The notes: a model not told the origin generated them from the letters alone. Positions 19,569-28,879 are shown, numbered from the stretch's first letter. The stretch is DNA of 41,258 bases from an uncultured Candidatus Saccharibacteria bacterium (GCA_938049075.1 CALICZ010000127.1:1-41258); one strand, 5' to 3'. Program-made: numbers and translations.

Positions 19569-20630
19569 CTACTGGCCGATATGGAACACGCGTTTTAGCA
19601 TATCCATCAAGCCCTTGAGGAGGTCTCGGACTTCAGTGAGAAGGGTGGTATCATCTGCCTTCTCCTCTTTTTTCTCTGGAGTCGTAGCCTCTTTTTCTGT
19701 TGCCTCAAGCGCTTTCTGGGAAGCTTCAGCACGAGCCCTTTCCTCAGCTTGTCGTTGCTTCATAGCCTGCAACTCTTTGTACTCGGCACTGTCGTACAAG
19801 TCTTGTGCGATCATACCGTAGTTCCAACCATTACGGAGCTGTGAGCGGTAGTGTTCTACACCATTGTCGTCTGCCTCGCGCTCTAAGATAGTGCGGTAGA
19901 GACGCTTAATCTCGTTAGTCTCTGACTCATATGCAGCGTTTAGTTCACGAGCTTTCTCTTTGGCTTCCTCAAGACGACGTGCAGCCACCTCTTTACCTTC
20001 TGCACTATTCATCAGGTCAGCCCGGATCTGATCCCAGTTCCAACCTGCATCAATCTGTGCAAGGTAGTGAGCGCGTCCACTGTCGTCTACATCGCGGCCA
20101 AGAACTTGGCGGTACATATCATTGAGGTAGTTGATCTCAGCTGTGCGGTCACGGTTCGCTGGTACGTACTCGATGTAGTTGCGTACACGGTAGGCTACGT
20201 ATGGGCCAACACGACGTGGGTCATTGATACTCGCCACGTCTGCAGCGTATACCAGATCACCAGCAGCATTGATCATGCTACGGCGTTGGCCCGTGTTGAA
20301 GTTCTGACCGAACGATGTGCCATCACCCATAGCGACCTCGATGTGGCCGTACTGGCCGCCATCGTATGGCCATACAAGGATGTCACCACGACGGACATCA
20401 CCAACACGATCAGCCAAGCCAGCGTTGACCAAGCTGTCACCAAAGTCTTTAGCATGACCACGAGCCATGAACGGGGCAGGAATATCCTTACAACATTCCT
20501 TTAGAAACCACTTAATCTCACTGACACATTGGCCTGTTAGATCGCCATCACGACCAGTACCGTCGGTGTCGGCAGGGAAAAAGATCCCAATACGTTTGCT
20601 TGCCCATTCCTGAGCGTTTTCTCCTAGCAC
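19569..20630 (-). CDS. Endolysin: CHAP amidase/peptidase with DUF4214 repeats
   Basis: 353 residues, GTG start after AGGAGGACAAATA. Residues 1-155 are a CHAP domain: the nucleophile Cys35 in TGQCVSEIKWF and the His96 in QYGHIEVAMGDG. Two DUF4214 repeats follow (about 168-213 and 241-287), each with LYR-xLxRxxDxxGxxHY and a GWNW/GWNY turn, joined by charged helices. The C-terminal 50 residues (coiled, then LLKGLMDMLKRVFHIG) may oligomerise. CHAP domains cut peptidoglycan peptides or amide bonds. DUF4214 replaces the usual wall-binding domain and may bind the envelope. It is the last gene of the late block, overlapping the holin stop by one base. Confidence 0.85.
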   Translation of the reverse strand: MLGENAQEWASKRIGIFFPADTDGTGRDGDLTGQCVSEIKWFLKECCKDIPAPFMARGHAKDFGDSLVNAGLADRVGDVRRGDILVWPYDGGQYGHIEVAMGDGTSFGQNFNTGQRRSMINAAGDLVYAADVASINDPRRVGPYVAYRVRNYIEYVPANRDRTAEINYLNDMYRQVLGRDVDDSGRAHYLAQIDAGWNWDQIRADLMNSAEGKEVAARRLEEAKEKARELNAAYESETNEIKRLYRTILEREADDNGVEHYRSQLRNGWNYGMIAQDLYDSAEYKELQAMKQRQAEERARAEASQKALEATEKEATTPEKKEEKADDTTLLTEVRDLLKGLMDMLKRVFHIGQ

Positions 20631-20881
20631 TATTTGTCCTCCTCTTTGATGTCTTTGTATACGTGTTCAACGATGTTGTATGCGTAGCTCACTGCACCTG
20701 CCCAGACTGGGAATAGGCCAACTGCCTGCAAGACACCAAGGTCAACTAGCTTTTGCTCGAGCCCTGGGGTATTCAGCACTGCGAGGACGGCAGGGAATAA
20801 TGCAATCGCAACCTGCAAGGCGGTACGCACAGCGCGACCAATACGAGTGTTTTTGCTAATAAATGGTTTTAAAAGTTCCAT
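20630..20881 (-). CDS. Probable holin
   Basis: 83 residues with a strong AGGAGGTTTCTC site. A basic N-terminus (KPFISKNTRIGRAVR) precedes two hydrophobic helices (about 19-40 and 50-70) and a charged tail (YKDIKEEDK). Size and topology match phage holins that release the endolysin, and the gene lies directly upstream of the CHAP endolysin in the same operon, overlapping by one base. Confidence 0.75.
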   Translation of the reverse strand: MELLKPFISKNTRIGRAVRTALQVAIALFPAVLAVLNTPGLEQKLVDLGVLQAVGLFPVWAGAVSYAYNIVEHVYKDIKEEDK

Positions 20882-20904
20882 GAGAAACCTCCTAGTTATG
20901 TTTA

Positions 20905-21246
20905 TTAGTGGAAGAACTTATCAATTCCGTATTGTGCAAGTAGCATCATTACGAGACCACAGGCGACAATGTAGGTGATGTTCTTATAGAGCTTCACCTC
21001 ATCACCTTCCTTAGCCTCTTGCTTTTGCTCAACACGACTGATACGCTGCTCAAAATCTTGGTGGATGCGGTGTGCGTCTGCCATTTCATAGTCTAGTTCC
21101 TTACGCACCACTGCAGCCCCAATGTGTTTGTTGATCATGTCCTTTATCTCATTAATGTCATCGCGAAGATAACCAATGTGGATGCCAACCTCCTTAACTG
21201 TTGTGGGTACTCCACCGTTTTGATCGTCAGGCATTCTCTTACTCAT
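20905..21246 (-). CDS. XhlA-like membrane protein of the lysis cassette
   Basis: 113 residues. A polar helical region (about 15-85, coiled coil near HIGYLRDDINEIKDMINKH and FEQRISRVEQKQE) is followed by one membrane helix (about 90-108, ITYIVACGLVMMLLAQYG) and a short FFH end. This layout is that of hemolysin XhlA/holin-associated proteins. Such proteins assist holin function. It sits first in the lysis cassette, behind a promoter at 21266-21294. The ribosome binding site before the first ATG is weak; an in-frame ATG four codons later is possible. Confidence 0.65.
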   Translation of the reverse strand: MSKRMPDDQNGGVPTTVKEVGIHIGYLRDDINEIKDMINKHIGAAVVRKELDYEMADAHRIHQDFEQRISRVEQKQEAKEGDEVKLYKNITYIVACGLVMMLLAQYGIDKFFH

Positions 21247-21265
21247 TATATTTTGTATCCGATCA

Positions 21266-21294
21266 ATTATACACTATTCACTCCACCGTGTGTA
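21266..21294 (-). promoter_or_regulatory. Leftward promoter of the lysis cassette
   Basis: On the minus strand TATAAT (complement of 21266-21271) lies 17 bp after TACACA (complement of 21289-21294, four of six matches to TTGACA). It lies over the end of the tail-fibre gene, about 20 bases before the XhlA-like gene, so lysis genes could be boosted independently of the structural operon. Confidence 0.5.
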
Positions 21295-22179
21295 CCACAA
21301 TGTAGCGTGGGCTGTACCAGCTGTTTTGGTATTGTATGCCAGCACACGGTTGTTACCAGACAACACAGCCAGCTTGGCCTGGAAGTACTGCAATGATGGG
21401 GCTGATGGGTTGGTGTAGCCATTGGGGTAACGCTCACCGCTTGTGGTATTCACAGCTGATTCAAAATTGATGAGGGTGTCAATCTTATCAAAGATATCAT
21501 CCTTGAACGATTGCTCGACACCGCTACCATTCGTCTGCCATTCTAGAGTCTTCTTATATATAGGCTTATTGTCGTGCCAGTATTGCCCTGTGAACTGTTC
21601 AACCTTACTGTAGTTCACTAGGCCGGGGTACATATTATGTGGGTTCAAGGCGTATAGTTGACGCAGGTCGTCAACATGAGTGACACGAGAGCTATCTGTA
21701 GTCACACGAGCTAGCAGGCTAGTGCCAGCCACAGATGGTGGAATACCTGACTTAAGAGGCTTAGCATTGTAGTTCATTGTACCGTTCGAGTTCACATACA
21801 CATATGTGTCACGGTTTTGTTGAAACTCCTTGCTTGAGATGGCTTGTACATCAAGAAACTTACCGGTTGATGCAAAGTACTTACCTGCTGTCATCGAGGC
21901 ATTAAGGCCGTTGAGAGGGCTCCAGATCATACCCTCGACAACAAAGTAGATCTTAGCGTCCTTACGGAACTTCTCAGCATTTGCTGCATCCTCGAGTGAT
22001 GTAGATGGAATACGGTTGTTAGTGTCGCTCATAACTGTCCAGTTCAAGCTACCAGGCTTGATGTTCTGGAGATCCAGCTGGCCATTGAGCAATGACACAA
22101 TCTGGTTGAATGGCACATTGACGTCAGAAGCGTCAATGCTTTCGCCATCGTTCGGTAGTGGTGGTGAAATTGTTGGCAT
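21274..22179 (-). CDS. Tail fibre or receptor-binding protein
   Basis: 301 residues. A proline-rich start (PTISPPLPNDGESIDASDVNVPFNQIVSLLNGQLDL) is typical of virion-attachment ends of small fibre proteins. The middle is beta-rich with many Asn, Thr and Ser, and the FTGQYWHDNKPIYKKTLEW segment is a motif seen near the tips of phage tail fibres. The C-terminus (NNRVLAYNTKTAGTAHATLWYTR) also fits a beta-structured tip. Placed after the internal virion proteins and before the lysis genes, it most likely recognises the host surface. It is immediately preceded by the large virion gene (3-base gap). Confidence 0.65.
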   Translation of the reverse strand: MPTISPPLPNDGESIDASDVNVPFNQIVSLLNGQLDLQNIKPGSLNWTVMSDTNNRIPSTSLEDAANAEKFRKDAKIYFVVEGMIWSPLNGLNASMTAGKYFASTGKFLDVQAISSKEFQQNRDTYVYVNSNGTMNYNAKPLKSGIPPSVAGTSLLARVTTDSSRVTHVDDLRQLYALNPHNMYPGLVNYSKVEQFTGQYWHDNKPIYKKTLEWQTNGSGVEQSFKDDIFDKIDTLINFESAVNTTSGERYPNGYTNPSAPSLQYFQAKLAVLSGNNRVLAYNTKTAGTAHATLWYTRWSE

Positions 22180-22182
22180 TGT

Positions 22183-25100
22183 TTATTTTTTCCTTGCTTG
22201 TTTGGCTCTCGCCTTAAATGATTTAACGCTGGTCGACAGGTACAATTTATTGATCTTGTCGTTCCAGCTGTCGTCATATCCAGCCGAGTCGGCGTGATCA
22301 TGCATGAAGCTGCTGAACCGCTTGGCTATAGTTTCATTATACTCGTTAGCCCGGCGTTTCGCTTCATTTATCTTGCCTTGCTGGATAAGACTTGTGACCT
22401 GCTCAGAGGCCTTCTTACGAGCGTTAGAGGCTGGGTTGTATGCATCATAGAACGCAGTGGTTGCAGCCCCTCCAGCAGCCCCAGAAAACCGTCTCGTGAT
22501 AGACCTGTCCATACTACGACCGCCAGCCCACTCATCATCTGCCCCTGCTAGACGATCAGCTGCATGCTGGATGTTAGTGCCAAGCTCGCCGAACTGGCCC
22601 TTGATGAAGTGGTCAATGTGCTTAGGAGCGACACCAAGCTGGTTAGCTAGGGCAGAACCTAAGAGACTCTTCTGTTTGCTTGTCTGCTCTTCTAGAGGGT
22701 TCTCTGCTAGCTTGTCAGATACAATGTCACGCCCTGTATACATATCCTTGTTGAGAGCTGCCTCAAGAGCAGGCTTCACAGCCACAGGGACAACAGAGCC
22801 AGCAGTGCTTAGGAGGTCAAACTTACCGTCCCTACTAAACTTTACAGGCCCTTGGTCGCTAGCAAAGTCCATTGCTAGGCCGCCGCCATTCTCCTTGAGG
22901 AAGTCTGATAGATCCTTGCCGGTAGCGTGCTGGTATTCCATGAACTTACGCACAGGCTCTACAAACGCACCCACACCAGCAGGTTTCTTCACCTTGATGA
23001 CCCCCTCGTATGAGCCGTCCTCCTTCTTGTGGGCACCAGGCATCACAATGATGAAGTTGTTTTGTTTCTCATACTCTGGGATGTCCTTGTAAACAGCAGC
23101 CCGGTCTTTGTCTGACAAGTTCCACGCAGTGGAGGCAACAGTAGGTGTACCAGCAATGGCAGCAATCTTCATAGAGGCAGACACTGGGTTGTCACGCAAG
23201 GTACGAGCCATTGCACGAGATCCCTGGATAGATGAGTTGAAGTAGGGGATGAACGCGTTTGCCACACGGCCAATCTCACCAGCCTCATTGAAGTCGATCG
23301 AGTTCTCACGAGAAGCTACCTTAGCATGAGACAACGCGGCACTCTCAGACATACCATCCTTGAGAGCTTTGTTGTACGTACCACGGAAGTTCTGGATACG
23401 AGTGATGTCCTCAGTCAAGCCAACAGCATCTTGGAATTTCTCCCATGCAGCTTTACCAGCCTTCATAGGGTTGATGTACTCTGATGTCTTCACCTTAGCC
23501 CGCTTAGCTACGTTGCTAATATCACCAAGTGCCTCCTTGGGATTCTTGGCCATCTCCTCGAGAGAACGACCACCCTTACCAGCGTTGTTGATCCAGTCAG
23601 ACACCTGGCCAGCTGCGTCCTTTTGCTTGCGGTAGATGTCGATCTCCTTACCGCCACTGTTGAACTTAGCATATTGCTCAAGGATCTGAGCGTCCTTCTT
23701 AGTGAGAGGCTTGCCTGCTGCCATCATAGTGGCCCGCATGAAGTTGATTGGGTTGTGGGTCGATAGAACATGCTTTGAGTTGATAGCTGATTCTACCTGG
23801 TCACCAATGAAGTTAGGAATAGCAAACCCTGGGTTCACACCTGTTGTCCCAGCCTTGAACATTTGGTTCGTCCTACGAGCAAACTCAGTGAGAGCGTTCA
23901 CATTCTGCTTGCCCCATCCATGAATAGCGTGAGCAATCTCTGGTGACGTCTGAACAATATTCTTCTCCCCATCCTTTAGGAATGAGAAAGTTGGAATGTC
24001 ACCAGTAGATGGGTTGGTCTTGATGCTGTTAGCGTCCCACCAGTTCTTACGGTTAGCTTCGTGCACTGTCTTGAGCTGGCCATTGAGAGTCTCAATGCGA
24101 TCAAGAAATGGCTGCATGTTCTTATCCCGTGTGGCAATCTTACGAGACAAACGACGTAGCTCAGTGGACGACATAGAGGTAAGGACGTCTGCCATCTGAC
24201 GGTCAGAGAATACCCCATTCGGGTTCTTCTTGGCAAGGTCATCAAGGTAGTCAACAGTCTCGTTCATCTTACGAGTGAGCTTGTCGCGCCCTTCAGCCTT
24301 CAATGCAGTGATTTCCTTACGTAGGTTGTTGGCCGCGTTCTTGTTTGTCCTCAAGGTACGATTAAGCTTGGCAGCAATCTGCTTACCTTCTGCCACCTTA
24401 GTGAGCAATGCTCGCTTCTCATTGATCATGTCAGTGGTACGGATGTACTTGCCTGCACCAGTCTGGCTTAGCATTTCACCAATCTCACTAGCTGCCTTGT
24501 TCCTTGTGGCCTCCAGGTGAGTGTTATTCACACGATCCATCATCACCTGTAGCGGTGATAGCTGCTCACCCTCTGCATGTTTGTCGAGCTTCTGGAGGGT
24601 TTCAGAGCTTGATAGTGACGCCTTACGGCTGCTTGTCGCCCCGCTATTAGGCTTCTCAGTGAGCCATTTAGGCTGCTCACGCTGCACACGGACATAGTCA
24701 AAGCCATCATTAGCCAGCTCATCATACTTGGTCTTAGAGATGAGCCCGTTGTCTAGACGGTTCTTGAGGTCATCCTTGTAGACATTAGTGAGAAGGTTGT
24801 ATTCCTTCTCGTAGTTGACGCCCTTGTCCTGGAGCTGCTGCCATCGCTTATTCAGATTATCAACCTTCTCTTTACTGAAGTCCTTCTTGCCAGCGTTCAT
24901 GAGGTCAAATTCAGAGCGTATCTTAGCATACTCATCAAACTCTTTAGAGACCTGCTCAGAGCTACCACTACGCATACCAATCTTAGTGTCAGCACCACTG
25001 CCACGGATACGGTGACCCTTACCAGCAGCTGCACGATCAAGCAGGCTCTGCGAGAGAGCTTGGGCGTTAGGGTTGTTCTCAAGCCATGAGGCTGCCTGTC

Positions 25101-26448
25101 CTGATGACCGGGAGATATCCCCCATCAACTCACGAGCACGCATCTCATAGCCTGGGCTCTTGCCCATACCTGCCTCAAAGTCAGCACGACGTAGATCTTT
25201 GAGAATGTTGTGCTTGTCAGTCACCCACTTCTGCATGAAGTTGTCTTTGCCTTCAACAAGCTTACTACCAAGCTTTGTCTTGTTCAAAGCGTCTTCAGTG
25301 GCATAGCCGGCCCTCTTGATACCACGCGAGAGGAATTGATCCAGCGTACCGATCACACCGTGCTTACTGAACTGATCCACACCAACAGCCTTGCTAAGAC
25401 CCTTACCAGCTAGTTTGTCAGCCCCACCAAGAGCTTTACCAGCTCCCTTGAGGACACCAGGGGCAGCAGCACCAACTGCAGCACCAAGACCTGCACCCTT
25501 CAGTACATCATCGATCTTAGCCTCTGAACCTTTGTTCATCAGCTCATTGTTAGCACCAAAGGCTGCACCAATAGCTGCGTCCTTACCGACGTTCTTAGCG
25601 ATTCCCTTGACGCCTTCACCACCAAGAGCCTTGAGACCTGCAGAGATACCACCCTTAGAGAATGCAGCCTTACCAGCAGCCTTTGCACCAGCAGAGAGGG
25701 CTTTACCACCGACACCAAAGGTAAGAGCAGAGCCAATAAGATCAGCACCAGCTGCGAGGTTTCGCACTGGGTCTGCCTTTTTCTTGGTTTCGTTCATGTA
25801 CTCTTTGTACTCACGAGAGGCTTTGTCGCCAAGCTTGCGGATACTGTTCATACCCTCTAGGGCACGCTGTCTATCTTCCTCATTAGTGGCTTTGTCTGCC
25901 TGCTCAGCTAGTTGCTTGATACGTTGGTAGCGATCACGACCAGCCTTGAGTAACTGCTCTTGGCGCTTCTTCTCCTCACCTGTCGCCCAGTTCCATGTTA
26001 GGGCGGCAGAGTCAGCAATAGTGCGAGCGCTCTGGGTGGCTGCATCAGAGATACCTTTAGCGACATCAGAGATGCCTTTCATCAGGTCAAAGCCACCACC
26101 CTTGCTCTTGTTGCCTTGCTGTTGGGCTTGCTTCTCAGCCTCCTTGGTCTTAGCCTTGATAGCCTCCTCCCGCATCTTAGCGGCAGCGTTTGCCTCCTCT
26201 TCCTTTTTCTCCTTTTTCTTCCTCATGTATGACTGCTTCATAAATGAGTTAAAGAACTCATCAGACTGTCCCAGAGAGCGAGCACCACGGCCCCTATATG
26301 AGGAGCGACCTCCACCACCACCTGTCATTGATGAGAAAAACGGATCGCCCCCGCCAGAGGAACGCCCACCACTATAAGATCGACCACCACCAGAGGAGCG
26401 GCCACCGCCGCCCCCTCCAGTCATGGCTGAAAAGAAAGGATCATCCAT
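22183..26448 (-). CDS. Giant internal virion/ejection protein
   Basis: 1421 residues, the largest gene, start after GGAGGTTACTAGG. The N-terminus holds two copies of DPFFS-x-MTGGGGG within a Gly/Ser/Arg-rich tail (1-60). A charged coil (80-120) and a Gly/Ala-rich, weakly hydrophobic region (about 220-360, AGAKAAGKAAF, GAAFGANN) follow, then long helical stretches to the end. Multidomain proteins of this size in podoviruses are injected with the DNA to build the cell-envelope conduit, as T7 gp16 is. No lysozyme motif was recognised. The alternative is a large polyvalent protein. It lies between another internal virion protein and the fibre. Confidence 0.7.
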   Translation of the reverse strand: MDDPFFSAMTGGGGGGRSSGGGRSYSGGRSSGGGDPFFSSMTGGGGGRSSYRGRGARSLGQSDEFFNSFMKQSYMRKKKEKKEEEANAAAKMREEAIKAKTKEAEKQAQQQGNKSKGGGFDLMKGISDVAKGISDAATQSARTIADSAALTWNWATGEEKKRQEQLLKAGRDRYQRIKQLAEQADKATNEEDRQRALEGMNSIRKLGDKASREYKEYMNETKKKADPVRNLAAGADLIGSALTFGVGGKALSAGAKAAGKAAFSKGGISAGLKALGGEGVKGIAKNVGKDAAIGAAFGANNELMNKGSEAKIDDVLKGAGLGAAVGAAAPGVLKGAGKALGGADKLAGKGLSKAVGVDQFSKHGVIGTLDQFLSRGIKRAGYATEDALNKTKLGSKLVEGKDNFMQKWVTDKHNILKDLRRADFEAGMGKSPGYEMRARELMGDISRSSGQAASWLENNPNAQALSQSLLDRAAAGKGHRIRGSGADTKIGMRSGSSEQVSKEFDEYAKIRSEFDLMNAGKKDFSKEKVDNLNKRWQQLQDKGVNYEKEYNLLTNVYKDDLKNRLDNGLISKTKYDELANDGFDYVRVQREQPKWLTEKPNSGATSSRKASLSSSETLQKLDKHAEGEQLSPLQVMMDRVNNTHLEATRNKAASEIGEMLSQTGAGKYIRTTDMINEKRALLTKVAEGKQIAAKLNRTLRTNKNAANNLRKEITALKAEGRDKLTRKMNETVDYLDDLAKKNPNGVFSDRQMADVLTSMSSTELRRLSRKIATRDKNMQPFLDRIETLNGQLKTVHEANRKNWWDANSIKTNPSTGDIPTFSFLKDGEKNIVQTSPEIAHAIHGWGKQNVNALTEFARRTNQMFKAGTTGVNPGFAIPNFIGDQVESAINSKHVLSTHNPINFMRATMMAAGKPLTKKDAQILEQYAKFNSGGKEIDIYRKQKDAAGQVSDWINNAGKGGRSLEEMAKNPKEALGDISNVAKRAKVKTSEYINPMKAGKAAWEKFQDAVGLTEDITRIQNFRGTYNKALKDGMSESAALSHAKVASRENSIDFNEAGEIGRVANAFIPYFNSSIQGSRAMARTLRDNPVSASMKIAAIAGTPTVASTAWNLSDKDRAAVYKDIPEYEKQNNFIIVMPGAHKKEDGSYEGVIKVKKPAGVGAFVEPVRKFMEYQHATGKDLSDFLKENGGGLAMDFASDQGPVKFSRDGKFDLLSTAGSVVPVAVKPALEAALNKDMYTGRDIVSDKLAENPLEEQTSKQKSLLGSALANQLGVAPKHIDHFIKGQFGELGTNIQHAADRLAGADDEWAGGRSMDRSITRRFSGAAGGAATTAFYDAYNPASNARKKASEQVTSLIQQGKINEAKRRANEYNETIAKRFSSFMHDHADSAGYDDSWNDKINKLYLSTSVKSFKARAKQARKK

Positions 26449-26460
26449 CCTAGTAACCTC

Positions 26461-27270
26461 CTACATGTACCGATCGTAACCAAGTTTGTAGTCTTTCCAG
26501 TGGCTATCATTTGCGTACTGCCACATCTTAGAGGCAAAGCCACCAGCCCCACCAAAGCGGAGACCATTGTCTGCAGCGTATGCAGCAATCTGACGCCAGG
26601 TAGTAGGTGACACTTTGCCGTCACGCCCTGCGTTAGCTTGGAGCATAGCGCGAACACGTTCAACGATATTAGGAGCTGCCGCACCACCGCCACCATAACG
26701 CATAGATGCAAGACTTGCACTAGATGCTCGGCTTGCTGCGTTCTGCTGGGCTTGCCATGCACGCTGTTCACGAGCCAGAGCAAGTTGTCGCTGGTAAGCT
26801 TGCTCTGCCTGTTGTCGTTGAAACTCTCGCTGCTTCTCAGCTTCTGCTGCCTGGAAGGCACGAGCTGCTTCTGCTGCGTCCCAACTACGCTTAGCACTTA
26901 TGTCTGACTCACGGGTGGCAAAGGCTTTGTCGTAGACGTTCTTGTCAATGTCAGCCTTCTTACCGAGCAGGCTTGTCCTTGTATTAGCAATAGCAGCCTG
27001 AAGCTTAGCTAAGGCTGGGAGATATGTGGATGCGGTATACTCCGCCTGGGCATCAGGAGCGAAGCCTGAGAATAACATACCCTTATTTTGAGCAGACTGG
27101 GTGATCTTATTAAATGCACGATCCTTTGCTGCGCCTAATCCCTCAATCTGTGATTGCCCTGACTTTTCGTTGTTGGCAATGTCTGTGTCAATTAATTGTT
27201 TTTGAGGCTCAACCGACCTTCCGTATTCGGATACCAGTTGGTTGAGATCTCGTACTACTGGTGCGGCCAT
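26461..27270 (-). CDS. Internal virion protein, coiled coil
   Basis: 269 residues. A helical N-terminus is followed by a Gln/Ala/Arg-rich coiled coil (about 125-190, EAARAFQAAEAEKQREFQRQQAEQAYQRQLALARE). A glycine patch (RYGGGGAAAP, about 195) and a compact C-terminal domain with aromatic residues (WRQIAAYAADNGLRFGGAGGFASKMW) complete it. The gene ends 12 bases before the 1421-residue protein, with which it probably forms the ejected core, like the T7 gp14-gp15-gp16 set. The name is by position and composition. Confidence 0.6.
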   Translation of the reverse strand: MAAPVVRDLNQLVSEYGRSVEPQKQLIDTDIANNEKSGQSQIEGLGAAKDRAFNKITQSAQNKGMLFSGFAPDAQAEYTASTYLPALAKLQAAIANTRTSLLGKKADIDKNVYDKAFATRESDISAKRSWDAAEAARAFQAAEAEKQREFQRQQAEQAYQRQLALAREQRAWQAQQNAASRASSASLASMRYGGGGAAAPNIVERVRAMLQANAGRDGKVSPTTWRQIAAYAADNGLRFGGAGGFASKMWQYANDSHWKDYKLGYDRYM

Positions 27271-27319
27271 TTGTTTATTTTTGTCCTATTTGTTTTAAAT
27301 TTTGTCTAACTAGATTATA

Positions 27320-27715
27320 TCACGCCACTGGTGGTACAACCACTGATACCTCAAAGACGAACTCCTCATCGGCATTTGTTCTGTAGTTCTGTCTCCAGTC
27401 ATTGACGACAAAGACTGAACACCTGATGGTGTCTGCGGATGATCTAGTCACCGTGGCGTAGACTGGTAGAGTTACGTCCTCTCTGAAGTAGCGAAGGGTG
27501 GAACATACCTGGAACTGGTCACCATTCCTTCTAGAGGCAATACGTGAACGTACTAGCCAGCCATTGCCACCAACTCTCCATTCCTGGAAGGCTGTGGCAG
27601 TACCGTTGACTGGGATGTATGTACCAGCTGGGAGCTTCACAATGATCTGGTGACTGTTGGTTTCCTTAGTAGTGGCAAAGTCTGTGACGATTTGAAAGTT
27701 ATCTGGGTTATACAT
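27320..27715 (-). CDS. Minor structural protein, beta-sandwich type
   Basis: 131 residues with strongly alternating hydrophobic pattern (HQIIVKLPAGTYIPVNGTATAFQEW, then FQVCSTLRYFREDVTLPVYATVTR, then IRCSVFVVND). The order matches one repeat unit of the next protein upstream (27708-28403), so both likely have the same beta-sandwich module. It overlaps that gene by 8 bases. Probably on the tail surface. Confidence 0.6.
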   Translation of the reverse strand: MYNPDNFQIVTDFATTKETNSHQIIVKLPAGTYIPVNGTATAFQEWRVGGNGWLVRSRIASRRNGDQFQVCSTLRYFREDVTLPVYATVTRSSADTIRCSVFVVNDWRQNYRTNADEEFVFEVSVVVPPVA

Positions 27716-28403
27716 TACCGTAGATCCTATAGTGTAAACGTCGATTAATAGATGGGGCTGTGGCTGTGATCTCCAGGGTGTTCACAGTGGACTCAATACC
27801 GAGGCTGTCACGGCCTCCTCCGAAGGCAGCAGAGACATGGGGCTGCATATAGCCATCAATATCCGTCCATGCCATCACCTGAGGTCTGTAGCCAAGCCTG
27901 TGCTCCACAGTGTGCCTCCATGTTCCTTGATCAGGCTGCAGGTATGGGGTGTCCACGTAACCTTGATTGATGAGCTGCGGCTGGATGTAGTCTGTATTAA
28001 CCATGAAATCGTCCACGCCCTTATTGGTAGGAGAGAATACGTGGGTGTCCCCTACGTCAGTTGGTTTGAAGGCAAACACCCGGCAGTACAAGGATACGTT
28101 AGCCCTATCTAGTGAGGTGATAGTTAGCTCCACTACATTCTCATTAGCCCTGACACCAACACGAGGTGAGATGATCTCACCAAAGGACGGCAGAGCTGCA
28201 ACTGGGCCAGAGAAATATTCAAAGGCTAGGTTGAAGTTCCTATCAAATGACCAGTTGCCAAACACAAGAGGTTTGAACTTGAGACCATGAGGAATGCTCA
28301 CCGTGAGAGAGTACTGTCCATTGTTGCTGATTCTCAGGTCATCAATGATAAAGATAGTCTTATCAAGAGGATGATCCGAATTAAGGTTGAAGTCGTTATA
28401 CAT
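27708..28403 (-). CDS. Minor structural protein with two beta-sandwich modules
   Basis: 231 residues. Module 1 (about 20-112) runs from YSLTVSIPHGLKFKPLVFGNWS to VSLYCRVFAF; module 2 (about 155-231) runs from WRHTVEHRLGYRPQVMAWTD to RLHYRIYGN. Both keep the pattern of T/V-HxLGxxP--xxW, an extended spacer and a closing R-RVF/YRIYGN strand. Single and double module genes side by side suggest duplication. It may decorate the tail or bind carbohydrate; no family is named with certainty. Confidence 0.6.
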   Translation of the reverse strand: MYNDFNLNSDHPLDKTIFIIDDLRISNNGQYSLTVSIPHGLKFKPLVFGNWSFDRNFNLAFEYFSGPVAALPSFGEIISPRVGVRANENVVELTITSLDRANVSLYCRVFAFKPTDVGDTHVFSPTNKGVDDFMVNTDYIQPQLINQGYVDTPYLQPDQGTWRHTVEHRLGYRPQVMAWTDIDGYMQPHVSAAFGGGRDSLGIESTVNTLEITATAPSINRRLHYRIYGNV

Positions 28404-28879
28404 TACTGATCAATCAAGACCTTAAGGTCTTTACCTTCCACTGATGTCCAGACACCTGGTCGACCATCACGACCTGCCACACCAAACCGGTTGCGGTAGA
28501 TACCGCTGTTCGGGTCAACAGTAGTGATACCTTTGGTATCAATGAGAGTCATCTCCTTGCCCATGTCGTTACGGAACGACTGCTGGCCCGTGGTGAAATC
28601 CCAGGAGAACAGCAAGCCCTTCTCGCCAGCCTCATCAATATCGACACCAGGTAATGAGATCTTCATGCCGAAGTCCCCACCTGGCCAGCCAGACTTTTGG
28701 TAGCCCATGACAAACCGCTTTGTCTGCCCATCTGAATATGTCTGTGTCTTCAGAATAGCGTTGAGGCGGTTGATGATGTCATTGATTGCCGTGATCTGCT
28801 GCTCACGTGATGCGTTAGGAGGGACTGGGTTTAGTGTCCCCCCTGATAGTGATTGTCCTAATATACCTAGGTTAGCCAT
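28403..28879 (-). CDS. Structural protein of the tail
   Basis: 158 residues overlapping both neighbours by one base. N-terminal 50 residues are a helix with repeated I/L positions (REQQITAINDIINRLNAILKT), likely a trimeric attachment coil. The rest is beta-rich with many Gly and Asp (GYQKSGWPGGDFGMKISLPG..., YRNRFGVAGRDGRPGVWTS), like small tail-fibre or appendage proteins. No recognised family. Confidence 0.55.
   Translation of the reverse strand: MANLGILGQSLSGGTLNPVPPNASREQQITAINDIINRLNAILKTQTYSDGQTKRFVMGYQKSGWPGGDFGMKISLPGVDIDEAGEKGLLFSWDFTTGQQSFRNDMGKEMTLIDTKGITTVDPNSGIYRNRFGVAGRDGRPGVWTSVEGKDLKVLIDQ

Noticed and set aside
22457..23092. + strand frame of 211 codons
   Set aside because: Shadow of the same virion gene; low-complexity Ser/Pro/Ala product without a start signal.
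25391..25930. Ala/Pro-rich + strand frame of 179 codons
   Set aside because: A shadow of the Gly/Ala-rich region of the giant virion protein on the other strand; no ribosome binding site and opposite to the late operon.
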